Assembly: GCF_037975245.1 (NCBI RefSeq)
Contig: NC_092564.1
Coordinates: 20,191,984 to 20,255,983 of the forward strand
DNA from: Apostichopus japonicus
Lineage: Eukaryota > Echinodermata > Holothuroidea > Aspidochirotida > Stichopodidae
Direction: 5' to 3'
DNA: 64,000 nucleotides
The notes beneath the pieces are model-generated. The model made no database searches. It was not told the origin of the DNA and saw only the letters and a program-made list of their open reading frames with translations. A program made the translations under genes and the position numbers. Below are positions 27,301 to 42,300 of this stretch, in pieces (positions within the stretch are counted from its first letter, which is position 1; each line of letters begins with the position of its first letter).

Positions 27301-30300
27301 TTTTCCATGACCGTGGGAGATACCCGGACATATGGACTTACCAGAACCTGCTGTGGAATAGAACATTTTGAAACCAGACCCATGATTTGAGCCATCGCTG
27401 ATGAAGTCGACTACCAGAGACGATCCATATGAGGTGATTGGACTAGGTACAGCTGTACCGCATATCTCAGGGCCAACTGCTGCTAACGGGTGGTTACCAT
27501 CGGAAACCTGAACGTAATCAAAGCACCCATCCGGGGAAGTTTCAAGGTCCAATGCCACAAAAGTCACAGTTATTCTGTCGGCTGTTAATAGAAATAGAAA
27601 CAATTAAATACAACAAAAATTGTAAATTCATTGTTCTTGTCGCAGAAATCACCAAAGACCGCTTCCATTGTTGATCCTCTGCCAAATGTGTTACTTATTT
27701 CAAAGAAAGAGCAAATACTTTCTACATCAATACTTCATTTTCATTAAAGTTTTATCAGTATATTCAAGTACAAATTTTTGTTCCCATATTTGAATCACAA
27801 AGGGAATTAGACAGAATTAGCCAGGAATATATTACATATGATCGAAGGACGCTAGACAAACATAAACTGAGTGAGATAAACTGAGAGTCGAGGAGAGTCT
27901 TGGTTGTACAAAACCTGAAAGTACGGTTTCTGATGTGATATAAAACAGATTTACTTAATTGTCTATGGACACCTGTTTGGTTTTAACAACATTGTCCTAA
28001 TCACTCTCATAGGCATTTAGAAATCATGTAAATAGGTACAGTACTCCCATCAAAATCCTATCAAAGAGTGACCATTTGACAAGTCTTTTCTCAATTCCAG
28101 GTTTACTTATGAATAAACATAAGCTTATTATATGCACAATGGTGATGTACAGGAAGTAACTGCCTAATTTGTCATTATCTTACAAGGACAATGAAACACA
28201 GGTTTGTTGTGGCCTGAGGCAAAATTTTTGAAATATTTTATTGTCTTCTTTGAAAAGAGGAACATCCCATTATTCAAATGATATAGATGGGCTTGTTATT
28301 AAAAGTTTAACTTTATTAAGGGCTAAAAGGGCTAAGTGCAACACTTCAATCATAGTTTGCAACTATTTCATGAGTTTCCCAGATTTATCAACCCTTTAAA
28401 TGTGTACACCTTGGAAAGGAAAAAGAGATTTAGGAAACATTACATACAGATTTTGAATGAGATTGTCACACACAACAAATGTACTGAGTAAGGGGCAAAT
28501 TGTCTAGGTGTCGATTGTACTCACAGTAAACAAATTATGCAACTTGTGTACATGATACTTCCAATGTAGGTTGTCATGTCATCAATGGTGAGACCCAATG
28601 TATTTTGTGTGGAGATATTTCGATATTTCCTACATTGTCGACTGCAAGAACATCAACACACTGAAGATCTTCACAGTTAGCATAAAAGACTTTTTTCCAA
28701 CCATCGCCACAAGTATATCACTTAATATCATTATCTTTGCATAATTGCTTCCGTTTCCGGATTACATCCAGAGACGACTAATAAATGATGCAAAATAGCT
28801 TGAAATACTTACTTGGGTTCGACGATTCTAAGACCCATGAACAGTTTTGGTTGCTGGTGTAGGGCTGAGGGTAGTTGGGGGAAGTGATGTATCCACTCGT
28901 TGTGACATCTCGTCTGCCACCGCAAGCTGATGGGTTTAAAAACAGGTGCAATTACTCTTAGAGCAAATGGCCGCACTAAGACCGTCGGAGACGCAAAAGA
29001 CACAACGACCGACAAAACGTGATCATTCAACACAAGCGATAAGAATACATTCTCCAATTCATTAGCGAAAAATGATTGGACTACTCATGGGGGGTCATTC
29101 TGACCGTTTGTATTAAATGACCCTATTAACCCTAGCTAACCTCATCAGTGATAAAGACACACACACGCACACATACACAAAATACATTACAACAAAACTT
29201 TATGCAGCTTAAATTATACCCCTTGTTAGACTACAACAACACTCACAGGTATTTGACAAGGGCAAAACCCCTCCAAAAAAAAAAAAAAAAAAAAAAAAAT
29301 TGAATTGAAGATGTCAACCCCGTGTCCGGCTAAAAGCAAAATAAGAAATACGAATACTCGGGACTAACTCTTTGAGATACAAATCTAAGCATAAATAGGC
29401 CCATCTGGTTACCTCGTTCAGTGAATATCCTGAAGAAATATCAGGCACCCCAAATCACCGTCCCCTGGGAGACACCGGCTGAGGGATGGTGTGCCGGTGC
29501 AGGGGCAGTTTACCCAACTTTAAACGGAGGAGGGTTGCAACCATTGTCCGAGGGAGAGAGATCCCCAGCGAGGGTTACGTACAGGACCCTGCCCCTTTTA
29601 CTCACCGGTGACATAAGTAGCCTGGAAGCCGGTGTGAGCCACGCTGGTATCTGAGATCATTCTTACAAACATGACGTTATCGGTAGAGGACAACGTGGGG
29701 GGTGAGGGCAGAGCATTACCGCAGGCAGTCAGAAGAAGAGGGGAGTCGACGCTGTCACCATCATACACCTGTTGAACATCAAACAAAACCATAAGAATTG
29801 ATTGAAATGAAGGGAAAGTCTGTAGACAGGTTTTTCACCAAAAAATTGACCATCTCTCAATAGCTTTAAATTCTGTTTGATAGCCGATGATGCAGGCCAG
29901 GTTTGCATCACAAAGGAAGAATTCTTCAGTGACACTGAAGCCTGCTATGGCTTTCTGAAAGTTTTAAGATTTTCCACGGCCTGATGAGAGAGCGAGTTTA
30001 AAGTAGGGGAGGGGGGCTACAGCCTAGGGCAGGAGTGGCTCAAGGGTGCTGGTAAATATAGGATAAAGGATAATGTACACTAGTTTTGGTAATATGCTTA
30101 TTCGAAAAAAGATTCTCAAAAGGAGTCCAGTGACAAATAACTGTCCTTATTGGCTGCTCGAAAATCTTGTTGGCCATTGATATTCCCTCCAGGGTAACGT
30201 GGAATAGCTTTCTACCGATTAAGTGACGAACCGATATATCCTAGTTTTGTTAAAAGATGATCTGTTTATTTAGCAACACTAACAGGCTTTCCAAATAGAA

Positions 30301-33300
30301 ATTAAACCTTTTTAATATGTAAAATGTAACTTAACACAGGTACAAAATTTACAATATCAACAGAGAAATCATGACTAAAACCATCACAGTTCTAGGAAAA
30401 ACTCAAGCTCACATTCGGCATGCAATGACTATAACTGGTTGTAAATCACAATCGGACCTGACCGAGAAATACCCACATGGACACTGATTGGTCACTTTGA
30501 ACAACGCATTAAATTGAAATTTTGAGAAGAGTTAACCAAACTTTTGGGACATACTGTACGTTAGATTATATCGAAGGCCAAATGCCTTAGGACCATAGCC
30601 TAAGTCTACTCTATTTTTTACTGTATTTAAACGCCTTGCATTTGCCATGATTGATTCGTTTCGAGAACGTCTTATAACACCAACTGACGTTACTTGTTAG
30701 TAATACACTAATAGTATGTACAGGCTGCAAATAATATACCTATGATATTCCCATGTTAGGCTAGCTAGCTCGTTCATGTAAACAAAAGCATCAAATTGCA
30801 TAACGAATATATGTGTACGTCTTTTAAGAGGTTGTTCCTCTTCTCTTTGGAAGGTTTTGATTGGCAGTTATCGTCACAAGTTAAGGAAATTGCTAAAACG
30901 CATGGCTCAGTAATACATCTAGTAGTACAGATATAAGAGGCCTAGTTCATCAATGGAACATACAAAATGAGCAAAACATGCAGTTTGTTATTGTCTGACG
31001 TCACATGATAGAGATGATTTGATTGGTTGATTTTAAAATATGAATAAAAAAGGTGTGGTGTGCATGCATAATTGTTTGGGCCATCAATATTGTCAGTTTT
31101 TACGAAAAGGTTAATTACTTGGTCGTTTAGGAGTTTGCCAAGTAAAAATTCTATAACAGTAATCTCTCTTTCACCAATCGCAAGTTGCTGATTATTAAAT
31201 GAGCGAAAATGGAATGCTAATAATTCCAGTTAACTTTTAGACCTGGCAGCTGCACCAAGGTGCATTTCAGAGTATTTTGGGGGTATTTTAAAGCTGAATA
31301 TCCTGAAAACAGCTTCAGAAGCATCACCAGCACTAAAATATATATTTTTCCCCCTTCTTTCTTTGAACTATAACATATCAAGACTTAAATTATGTTCGCC
31401 CAAGGTCACGCTTTTTAAGTTTTCAGTGATAAAACATCTTCATCGAGTACATAAACATTCTTTTGAGCACTGAACGTCTTCCAGCTGGTACTCATCTAAA
31501 AACATTAATGTGAAACATGCTGCTATATACTCCTTTAATGAAATGTATACTGAAGGTGCAATACCCTGATATGGTCATACACACAGCTAGCTGCTTCCAA
31601 GTGGAGTGCATTGAAGGTCAATTCAACCCTGGAACCTGGCCCGACAGTGATGAGCCACGAACAGTCCGAGTTGTGTGGATAGACGTCGGGGTAGTTCAGC
31701 GAGTGGATGACACCCGTAGATGTCGAGTAATTACCACCGCAACCTGAAAAAGGGAAGCGAAAATCATCACCAAAACGATAAAATTAAAACACCAAACTCT
31801 GCAAAATTCTGAAAAGGATATTTTTCACGGTCGCAAGCTGACTGCATATTAAAAAAAATCATAAAAAAAATTATTATATGGGGAAACCATTCCAAATCAA
31901 CATACTGTAGCATATCCAAGGTATGAATTTAGTCAGTGATGTTTCACGACTCAAATCTGGCAAACGCAAAATTGGTGAAGTTCTCTCTCAAGGCAGAGAA
32001 GCTGCAAAATTTCTTTGTAATGTACAGATAACATAAAAGCTGCCAAGAAAATGACTGTTGGCTTCCGAATATTAGTTGAGAACATTCCAATCGAACCACA
32101 CTTTGAGGAAAAATCGACTACAAAAACTTTAAAGGGAATTAACTTCAGGGTTTGGAAATCAGGGCGCCATGTTGACATCACAGAATAAGTAAACATCATG
32201 AAAGTATTGATTTGGCAGACTACAATGAGATTATACACTCACCTGGTACGCAGACATACGTCTGGTTTTTGGCGACATTCGTCACATTTTTGGTACTTAT
32301 TGTAGTGTTAGAGCAATCTGTTGGTGATGAATATGCATGAAGAGGCAAGAGGTGTTAAATATGCAAAATTGAGAATGTCCCTGGGCAAAGAAAGATGCAG
32401 TGGCTGGAAGATCAAGTGGTTAATGGCAGTTTTATGCGAACAACATATATATGTAATGACAATACGAGAGTGAGGTCTATAAAAGGACTATCCAAATTGT
32501 AAAACACTGAACAAAACATGACATTTCAAGACCGTAGAAGGAGAATTAAAACAACATGTAATAGCATTAAAACCAGGCGTGACTTCAGAAAAGTGTCTTC
32601 ACCATGTTTCATTTTGAATAGATATACTGGTAGCAGTTTCCATGAAGATGTGTCGGGTAAGAACGAAAAAGTTTCATTCATAGATTTTCGATTTTGTGTA
32701 CATCGTTACTTTAACTGGTCGAGTGTAAACATATGGTTTGAATATAGATAAAAGTATGCTGGAGTATAGGCTAAAAACTACTTAAAAGTCTGGCCCGGTT
32801 GGTTTCCTTACCAAATGGTCATGAGAAGAGTTACAATTGCAGCACATAAGGAAATTCGGAATTACCAATAAAACGATGCCATTCCTTGTTGTTGCTAAGG
32901 AATGACGGATGTCTCCACAAAGTAAACGACTTTTCATCCAAAAATTCCTAAATGACTCATTGAAATTAAATTACGGTACAAATAAGAGATGTCAATTATT
33001 TTGGTGTCGATATAAATTACTATAAAGAAAGGTAGTCACTTCAAAAGACTATCTGCTGCAATTTCATGAATTTCTCGGATACTAGTCAAAAAAGTTGAAT
33101 TTATATTTCACATGCAAAAATAGAGCACATGTTCTTAATATTCTGTGGTGAAATTTGCCATTGATTACAAAATGCCAGTTTGATATGGCAACATTTGAAA
33201 TTGATACAATTTGTACCAAAAGTCACACACGAAATAAACAGGTATGAAGTATACAGGATGAATATAAGCAACATCTGTTCACTGTTGGTACAAATGTTAC

Positions 33301-36300
33301 AAAAAGGTACCAAAATACTTTTAAAAATTAAAAAAAAAAAAATACAGTGCATCACATTTCCCTTCATGTAATATGAAATAATCATCTTCAAAATATATTA
33401 TGAATATTTAAAAAAAATAAAATAATAAAAAACCACTATTCAGTATAGATTGCAATGTGCATAATTATGCAAAGTTCAAAAACTGATGATGTAACATGCA
33501 GTATGCTCATGCAATAATTGCTAAACAAATTGTATGAATTCTTCCCCCCCCCCCATCCACCCCTTAATATATGGAGCTATATATTTTGACAAGCTGAATA
33601 ATTTGCTGCAAAGTTTCATTACCCAATGTATGCAAAGGTAGAATGTATTCAAGTCTTACCAACAACACTACATTGGTAATACTGAGGGGGGGGGGTTGGG
33701 GAGGGAGTCTTTGCCTTTTTCCCCCGCTTCTTTTATGTTTTTCTTTTTTTTTTGTCTTTTCTTAATAGCAGAGACGACTAAACACAACAACAAAGTGATG
33801 TCTTTTTGTTTTCATCCAAGTAAATTACAAGCAGGTTTGTTTTGACATTTCCTTGGAAACAAATTAAGCAACTTCTCAATTCTATATTTGATACAAGTTT
33901 TCTGCATAGATACAATTTTTTTACTTAATAATAAATCAGCAATGGTGTTTTCTTTACATCCCCCCTAAGATATTACTTGTTAAGCAAATGTCCATACCAG
34001 CGACCACCCCCCCCACTCCCCACCAAATAAATCACCTTTCCCTTACATCGCAACCACCAACTTCGCTCCAACTCTGGTAAATGTTCCTGCAGTACACTCG
34101 TTTTTGGACCACATTCGGTGAGCAGGCTTTTGCTGTTGCCCACCTGTGTGGAAATCTCTTCCTACTGATCTCAAAATTTGCTTCTCGATCGGTATTTCTA
34201 ATTGTAAACTTAAAACTTGTCTATTCAAGCAAGCTGTTGATGTGTATTCTATTCTGCTCGGTCCCTAATAATAAGAAGTTATGGTTCACAAACGTTGTCT
34301 TTGAAAGGAGTAAGATGTTAGCATTGAATGAAAGATTACCATATCACCTCAAACCCCAACAGGACTCGACCTTCCCTAATTGATGTAAAAGCTTAACAAA
34401 TTTAAAGCTCAACAATTTTATAACTCTCAAGATTTCTCACATAACTGAAAATTTCTTTTGTTTTTTTTCTTCTACTTCTTCTTCATCCTTGATTATCTGT
34501 TCTCTTGTTTCTTTGTTTTGTTTTATTCAGCTTTTATGAAATGAAAATTATGTAGAGGAGTTGAGTCTATACATGTATAACATACACCTTGATTAGAGAT
34601 GGTTCTAAACCAGAGGATTAAATCTGAACGATAAAACAGAGTGAACCCTTGTTTTCTTTGTCTTTGTCTAAATTTGATCTCATTTCATCAAGCTTTATAC
34701 CTGCACCACAAACTTATGTAAAACACTACTTAAGTCAATTTTTTAGAAAAAATTAATCCATTAAGTTTTGAAATTGTCAACCTACTTCTAGAAAGCGAAT
34801 GTTAGAGTGATGAAATGTTTCGACTGCATTTCCTAAAAAATGGACATCTTGTCCGCACATGTTGGATAGTTCAAATTGGCAACCTTAGAATCTATTTGTT
34901 ACACAGATCAAAAGTTAGCTATTCTTTCAACCACAACAAAAGAATACATCACAGTACATTTAACGTCACAAGTATTGAAACCACGTTTGAGTTTAGTTTC
35001 AAAGACAACACAATATAAAACTAACAAGATACAGCCTTCGATGGTTTCGAATATGCAGGGTATGATACGTGAAGGGAAGCTGTTGGGCTTGAAGGAAGCA
35101 AACTTGGCAGCAGATATAAATACTGATAAAATGCATGCTGCAAAAGGGTACCCATTGAACGCAAAAAATGTTGCCCCAAAGTGTGTTGGAAGTACTTAAA
35201 CATGGACACCCAATGTTATGAATTGACTACCACCTTCAGGGTAACTCTCTTATCTGACACTCTTTGAAAATGCTTACTTTACATATCTCACATAACCCCC
35301 ACCTCCTTCCCCTCCCCCCACCCCCAAACAGAACAGATGAGTCCGCTTGTAACCATCTACCCTGTGATTCATTTGTGCTAAGATCATCACTGAACATATC
35401 TGGTGCTTCCAATTAGGCATTAACTCCAGACATACCTTAACGAGCCTTGAACCAGTCATGTCTGTCTTCAAATGAACTATGATCTTTAGAGGCACATATT
35501 TGATTGATAATACATATGGTGGAGGTATCTACTATAACTGTTTTCTACACATACTCATTTTAGACAAACCATTCAACAAATCTGGGAGATGTCTCTGTGT
35601 GATAAATTTTGAAATCACATTGTGAACATTAATGTCGTCAGGTGTGGTACTGTATGATCTTATAAGCATTGAAACATGCGTATCACATGCAACGAGTATA
35701 TCAGTTATGGTATGTTCTGAAACAAATCCTCATCCATTTCCATATCCCTCATAATGGCCCCAACCACCCACATCCACCAACCACCACCCCCACTCCAGAA
35801 GAAAAAGATACACACAATTTTTTTTCTTTTCGTAGATCAATGACGTGAAATATCATGGGATTCTGAATAGCAGGATTCTTGCAAAATGGGTGAGCAAAGA
35901 TGCAGAAGATGATATAATTCGGCATAAGTTTTGTTCCAAGCAACTACACATGAGAAATGCACGTATATGGAAGCAAGCGATACGAGGCTATGAAGATGGT
36001 AAAATGTAATGGCAGACATGTGCAATGCACTCTAGCAGGGCTCTCAGTATAAAGATAATGAAAAGACTGTACACAGCAACACTGATTTAAATATGTCAAC
36101 ATCAGCAACAACAAAAGAATCAGCAAAAAAAAAAGCAAAAAAAAAAGGGTAAGTGATATATTAAGCTTCCATCTCTCTCAAACAGTTCCACTATTTGACC
36201 ACTTCCATAGCATGACTGGCAGACCCAATTCTGAGAGACCAGCTATTACATAACATTACCATTGATCACTATTGGAGAGAATTAAAGCAGCTGACATTTT

Positions 36301-39300
36301 CATCTCTGCTACGTGGTGATAGTAAAAATTAGGAACCGTGGGCAAAATGTACCCATGCTGCATTCAGTTTCTGCTTTGTCCGACGATCCCACAAAATCCA
36401 CACTATCAGTAAATATAGGAATAGTGTGTTCGATTTCAATGATGCTACCACTTTGATGGGGCTTGAATTTATAGATGACTTAGGCAAAAAAGTTTAACAA
36501 ATCTCAGTCACAAAAGAATAAGAGTTTTCATGTTCGAACAACGAAGGAGAGGCTGTCGTTAAGGGGCAATGAATGAATGAATGAACCGTGATTAATCCCC
36601 TTCGAATTGAGTCTACCAGTCTCGCAATCAGCAACTCCCTCTTTCTGTTTTCCTTGGGTCGGGGGGAGGGAGGGGGGTTGTGACCAGTTAACAACACTAT
36701 ACACTAAATTCTAGCTGTCTAGCTAGATAGAATAATCACAAACCTCCTGGGTTAGATAAGTAAGTAGCGTTGAATCCGCCTCCGTTCACATTTTCGTCGG
36801 TGGTGAATCTGATGAACATCTGGTTACCCGTGGTGGACACCTGCTGTTTCTGGGCGTTCTGATTGCAGAGTTGGGCCAGGAGCATGCCACTGTCATCAGA
36901 GCCAGTGTAAATCTGATCATTTTCAAAACAATCAATATTGAAAAAATGACATGAAACCAACATTTCATTGTTATAAAACGTGTTTATACCTGGATCAACG
37001 GTACTACGTGGAAGGGACATGGGAGAAGACGAAGCTGTATTTGTAAGTTGTAACGGAGCCATACAATCAGCTGTTAAGTAACGATACCATGTACCAGAGA
37101 TGCAAACAAGTGCAGGGTTCTTCACTCATAACCCCCCCCCTCCTACCCCCCATCCCCTTGCTTGTCAAATAGAAGACTGCCAGATATAACAATAAAAACA
37201 CAAGGCCTGGTCACAACGTATGAGCCTAATCTAAAAAAAAAAAACTAAACGACCCTAGTACAACCCCCCCATACTCCCCCACACCCTCCTCCAACATACA
37301 CCATTAAGTAAGCTAGGTCCCAGAGTTTGGTTCTACACAATGATAGATGTACAGCTTGTAGGTAAAAGGGAAAAAATGGTTAAATATGTGATACCTTTCC
37401 GATGACTGGTGGTGCCAGTCTCTGTAATGTAAGGTTACGATTCTCAGACTATCTTGAAAGTTTAAATATTTGGGTTGTATTCGTTAATTCAGAAGAGCCT
37501 GCTACCGTGGGTAACATTTTAAGTACAGTACCTGTTCAAAGGGATATTCCATTGGCAAACAATCTGACACTATTTAAATATGAAAGATGAATAAATGTTC
37601 CACACTGTGTGTTGGAAACCCTATCTCAATACCTTGTCCCCCCCCCTACTCAAGATATGGATGATCTCATGGAATCTGTTTTGGATGGCTTTATCCCTTG
37701 AATCCTTCCTCAGATAGGCCCACTGGAGGTAACCTTTGATGTAATTTCTGTAAAATGATCTTTTTATAGGTCATTGTCTTTTCATCCTTCAAATTTTGGA
37801 ATATTTTCTTTAGTTGCCAAGGCTAATTTTGATGGAATTTTGTTTGCCTCTACGAATAAAAATTGCGGTATAGACTCCAGTTTGCATATGCTACAGTGTG
37901 TTAGGATAATAAGTTTTTTTGTCCCCGAGGTAGAAAAGAAATCACTGATATTCCGCGAATTCGCGGAAAAAGCTCATGCCTGCTGTGGCTGGACTACAAA
38001 CTTTAGGCATGCGGTTGACAAAAGTCAGCTTGTCAAAGTCACACAGTAAATGCAGAAACTGACATAGAGCATAGAGCTTTTTTTATGATCTCCAAATATG
38101 GTTGCAATTCGTAAGAAATTTCGCCAAAAGACAGCGGGTTCAAGGATTCATGCTTTTTGGTTTTCCTGCTGATGATGCAGGAGGTGCTTATAAGAACAGT
38201 TGTTTGAAAGAGCTTTTTCTGAACGAGAAAAAAACTTAAGAGTTTTAAAACTTAAGAGTTAAAAAAAGAGTTAAAAAAACTGGGAAGCTAAAAAAAAACT
38301 GATATTAACAGATCAAAAAACACCTTGCAACTATATATTCCTCTAGTCTGTGGGCATGATCACATGCAGTTTGTCAGTTCATCTATTAAGTTTGCTTAAT
38401 TTCAATCTTTTAGCAATCTTCACCTCCAATGAATCATAGAGACAACTGGTGCTCTGCTCCAAGTCAATGTCTTCGATGGAAAGTGTGATAGAATGACCGT
38501 TTTCGACTGTTATGGTCCATTCACATGTCCTGGAATGTTCGTACGGCTCGGGGTAGTTGAGGCTCATGAACTGGCCGGAGTTTCCCGTCAGATCATCTCC
38601 GCAACCTTCGAAGAGAAGAGACGAGAGCGATCTTTAAATTGATTTAGAATTGTCTCTCTCGTTAAGAGTGTAATACCCAGAATTACATTCAAATCGGAGA
38701 TGATCAATGAGAAATGCCAAAGTAGTTGGATGACAGCCTGAAGCAAAAAAAAAAGGAGAGCCAAAACATACGCTTTAATACACTGTGGTTTAATACTGCA
38801 GGTTGTTTTGAAATTGACAGACGAATGTAAGGCACGACACAACTGGATCATTTTTACATCGAGGAAGGTAGTACATTGGTGAACGCTGCGCGTTTATTTC
38901 AAACGTTAAGCTTTTCCCCGTTTTCATATACCAGCAAGGTTTTGATATGAAACTGAGCTTAACATATTTTGACCATTTTATAGGTCATCACAAAATTATA
39001 TTTAGCAAACTATATCCATTGTAGTTCAGATATGTCAACCTTTGTAGAAGATGTTGTCATAGCGTGGCCTTGAGCCACAGATTATCTACTACTTCTGCTG
39101 CTGTATGAATAATACAAAGGATGTACTTTTGAACACAATAGTTCAATTGTATCCATATATCTTTCTTATTGATTTTAAATCAAATGGAACGAGTTCCTTC
39201 GAGGCCGTCTATAATAGCGTGACCCATGCAATGTTCTCTTGTAAGTCTCCTACAAGTGTTCTACAAGTGTTGTAAGTGTTCTACAAGTAAGTCACTTGTA

Positions 39301-42300
39301 AGGAAACAAGTCATTTTTCTTACAAAAAAACACTGAAATAAAAAGCAATATGATTTGGTGATAAGCACAGAATGACATGATCCGAACAGATCGAGATGCA
39401 GGTAAAAGATTACCCATAATAGTGTAGTAGGCCCTGAAACCGTCGTGCGCAACGGATATATCTGAGTGGAATTCCAGTCGAAGGTGGTTTCCAGAGGAGG
39501 TAAAGCTGGAACCATCTGCTTGGTCACCACACATGTTCGCCAGCACGGTACTGGTAGCTTCTTCTCCATCGTACAACTGGACAGGATCGTGTTATTGAGA
39601 CAAGAAAAAAAAAAACTTCCCAAACAAATCTCATCACAAAAATTCTGAAATTTTTTACTACTACTCAGACCAGCCTACATGTCTAAACCCTTAACAAGAC
39701 ACAAGCAGCAAGCAACTTCAAAGCGATAGCAAGATGTTTCAGAGTTGTATTGGGAAGAGTTGTATTCTGTGAGTTAGATGTTCATAGACCCAATACTATC
39801 CCATTTGTGACTTGTAACGTTGAATGAATTTACTGGGGAAGGGGAGGATGACCTACTGACAAGTTGTTTAACAATTTCCTGATCTGAAAATTTAAAAGAT
39901 GATAATGTTCTGTCATAACTCACCCTGAGATAATCATAGCTACACTGCACGTGAGCTTCAAGGTCAATGTCGAGGAATGTTATGTTGATGGGGTTCCCTA
40001 GAGGGGCCTCCAAAATCCACGAGCAATCTTGGTTATGCGGGTACGGCTCGGGGTAGTTGAGGCTTTCGATGTACCCGGTGCGGCGTGTAAGTCTAACATC
40101 TTGGCAATCTGTCCAGGAAAAAAATAATTAGACGTCACCCAAAAAATATTTGCAATGTGTTTCTGCCATTTTGTTCTTATTAACCTTTGGTAAACTGGAG
40201 TGAAGCAGCAAAGAGACAGCAGCAACCTTAAAAAGACATGAAAAGTAACCTAATTTTAAACCTGCTTTACCGACTGAAAAATCTCAACTTTGTTGTAACA
40301 CCCATTTGTTTTGTACAACAATCAAATGCCTTTTTAGGCACTGTGCCAAATGTAGGATGCTGCACATGCAGCCAGGATGCATAGGACATTAAAATTAATC
40401 ATAGCTGGGCTGCCAAGAAAAATCTCTCTTGCCTGATATATAAAGTTTACCATAACTGAGCAGGATTATGCAGCTGCTAAGGAGCTTGCCTTTTGATTAT
40501 ACCCAAGGACCACAAAATTTGACCATCGCAGAGTATGCACCCATCTGTTAAATCTGTTGAGTCATACCGTCTCTTTAGTTTTCTCTTTGGAAGAATAGAT
40601 CAAGTAAATTCAGTGAATCCAATACAGGGGAAGAGGTACATCGTTACCAAAAAGGCAAATCAGCTAGTTCAATGCAAACTATTCCAATCTAGCAATATCC
40701 TTCCTCATATCCTTCTTTTCTATTTGCATTTATATTATTATTTTTTTTTTAAAATGTTTTCAGTTTTTAATGTGATTTGAAAAAAATTTCCTATGATCTT
40801 GTAATCTCCCAAACAGCTGGCACCCGAGAACTGGTGATGTCATATGTTCATACCTGTTCTGTACATGGCCATGAAACCATTTCCTGTAACGGAGCCATCG
40901 GTTGTGTACCGGATGTACAGTTGATGAGTCGAGCTGGTTACAATCGGAGGCAGAGCCTGACCGCAGAAGGAACCAAGAAGATTACCACCCTGGTCCGGGC
41001 CATCGTAGACCTTCGCAGATGAAAAGAATAATCGACCGAACATCTTGAGAGTTTGCAATAACTTTCTCCAATTTGTGATGCTACTGCATGTTTTTGCTTC
41101 AACTGTTTACACGACGATACAATATGAAAGTAGATCCAATGGGAGGACACCTGTGGTGCTATTCCCTATATATACTAACCATTTAACAGGAAACTATATG
41201 TACAGTAGAATCTTACATGTCATAACAAGTAAAGCCTGCACTGATCTACTGAGTTTATGCTACCTTTTTCAATAGCAATGGTCAAGCTCTATTTTACTAG
41301 TTGCAATCGGTAGAGATGGTTATGGAAGATGAATATCTGTAGGTACAATATCAAGCAGTATACTTAATAAAGGCCAAAACCCAGGGGAATAACAAGACCT
41401 CTCTTAGCAGGGGGGGGGTGGAAGGAGGTTAGATAAACGATTAGTTTTTGGTTGGAGGGCCTAGCCACCATGTCTTCTGCCTCCCCCCCCCCCCCGGCTC
41501 CTTGTGGCTACACTGCTACCAACATTTGATATCAATGAGTATTTAGTTGACTTACAACACCCTACATTACACTTCATACGACACCATACAACACCAACCT
41601 TCAAACTGTCATAAACACACGATGAGTGATCCTCCAAATCGAACGCTGTAAACATCAACGTGATCCGAGAACCTTCGGAGACACTGACAGTCCAGACACA
41701 GTTTGCATGGTTGTGGTAAGCATTGGGGTAGTTAGGAGATGTAAAAGATCCTGTTGGTGTGGCTAGAATACCACCACATCCTGTAAGCAAACAGAAATCA
41801 GAATACCACCAACATCTCTTAGACACAACTTAACCAACATGTCCGGGCCGATTAAACCCCACCCATCAGAGACAATGCATACACTATGGAGAATGAGTTA
41901 TCATCAAACAAGGGCGGCGGAAGCACTTTTAATCTGGGGGGGGGGCACCGACAAAAAGGGGACTTTGAAGAATTTCGATTGGAATGATGCGGCCTTATAA
42001 TTACCCTTTATAACTCTTATTGTATTATCTTATTTGCGTATACACATCACTCCATCAACTTTTTGGTTTTGCAAGCCCCTCAGATTGGCCGGAAACGGCC
42101 CTTCCCGAGTGGTTCCCTGGCCTCTTGCTAACTAGAGACACCTCATTTTTTATGTAGAAAAAGGGCACATTTTTAACCTGAGGAAAAGTGGGGGGGCACG
42201 TGCCCCCTGTGCCCCCCCCGGTTCCGCCGCCCTTGTCATCAAAGGTTTTAAACCTTCCTTGTCAATATTAGCCTTGTTTCCAAGTGTTAAGCAATTCATG

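Noticed and set aside
28809-29057. 82-codon minus-strand frame
   Set aside because: Wrong frame over exon 28; the correct frame gives CGGRRDV and NCSWVL.
34043-34228. Minus-strand 61-codon frame as an extra cubilin exon
   Set aside because: No CUB motif; the plus strand gives a better explanation as a LINE remnant.
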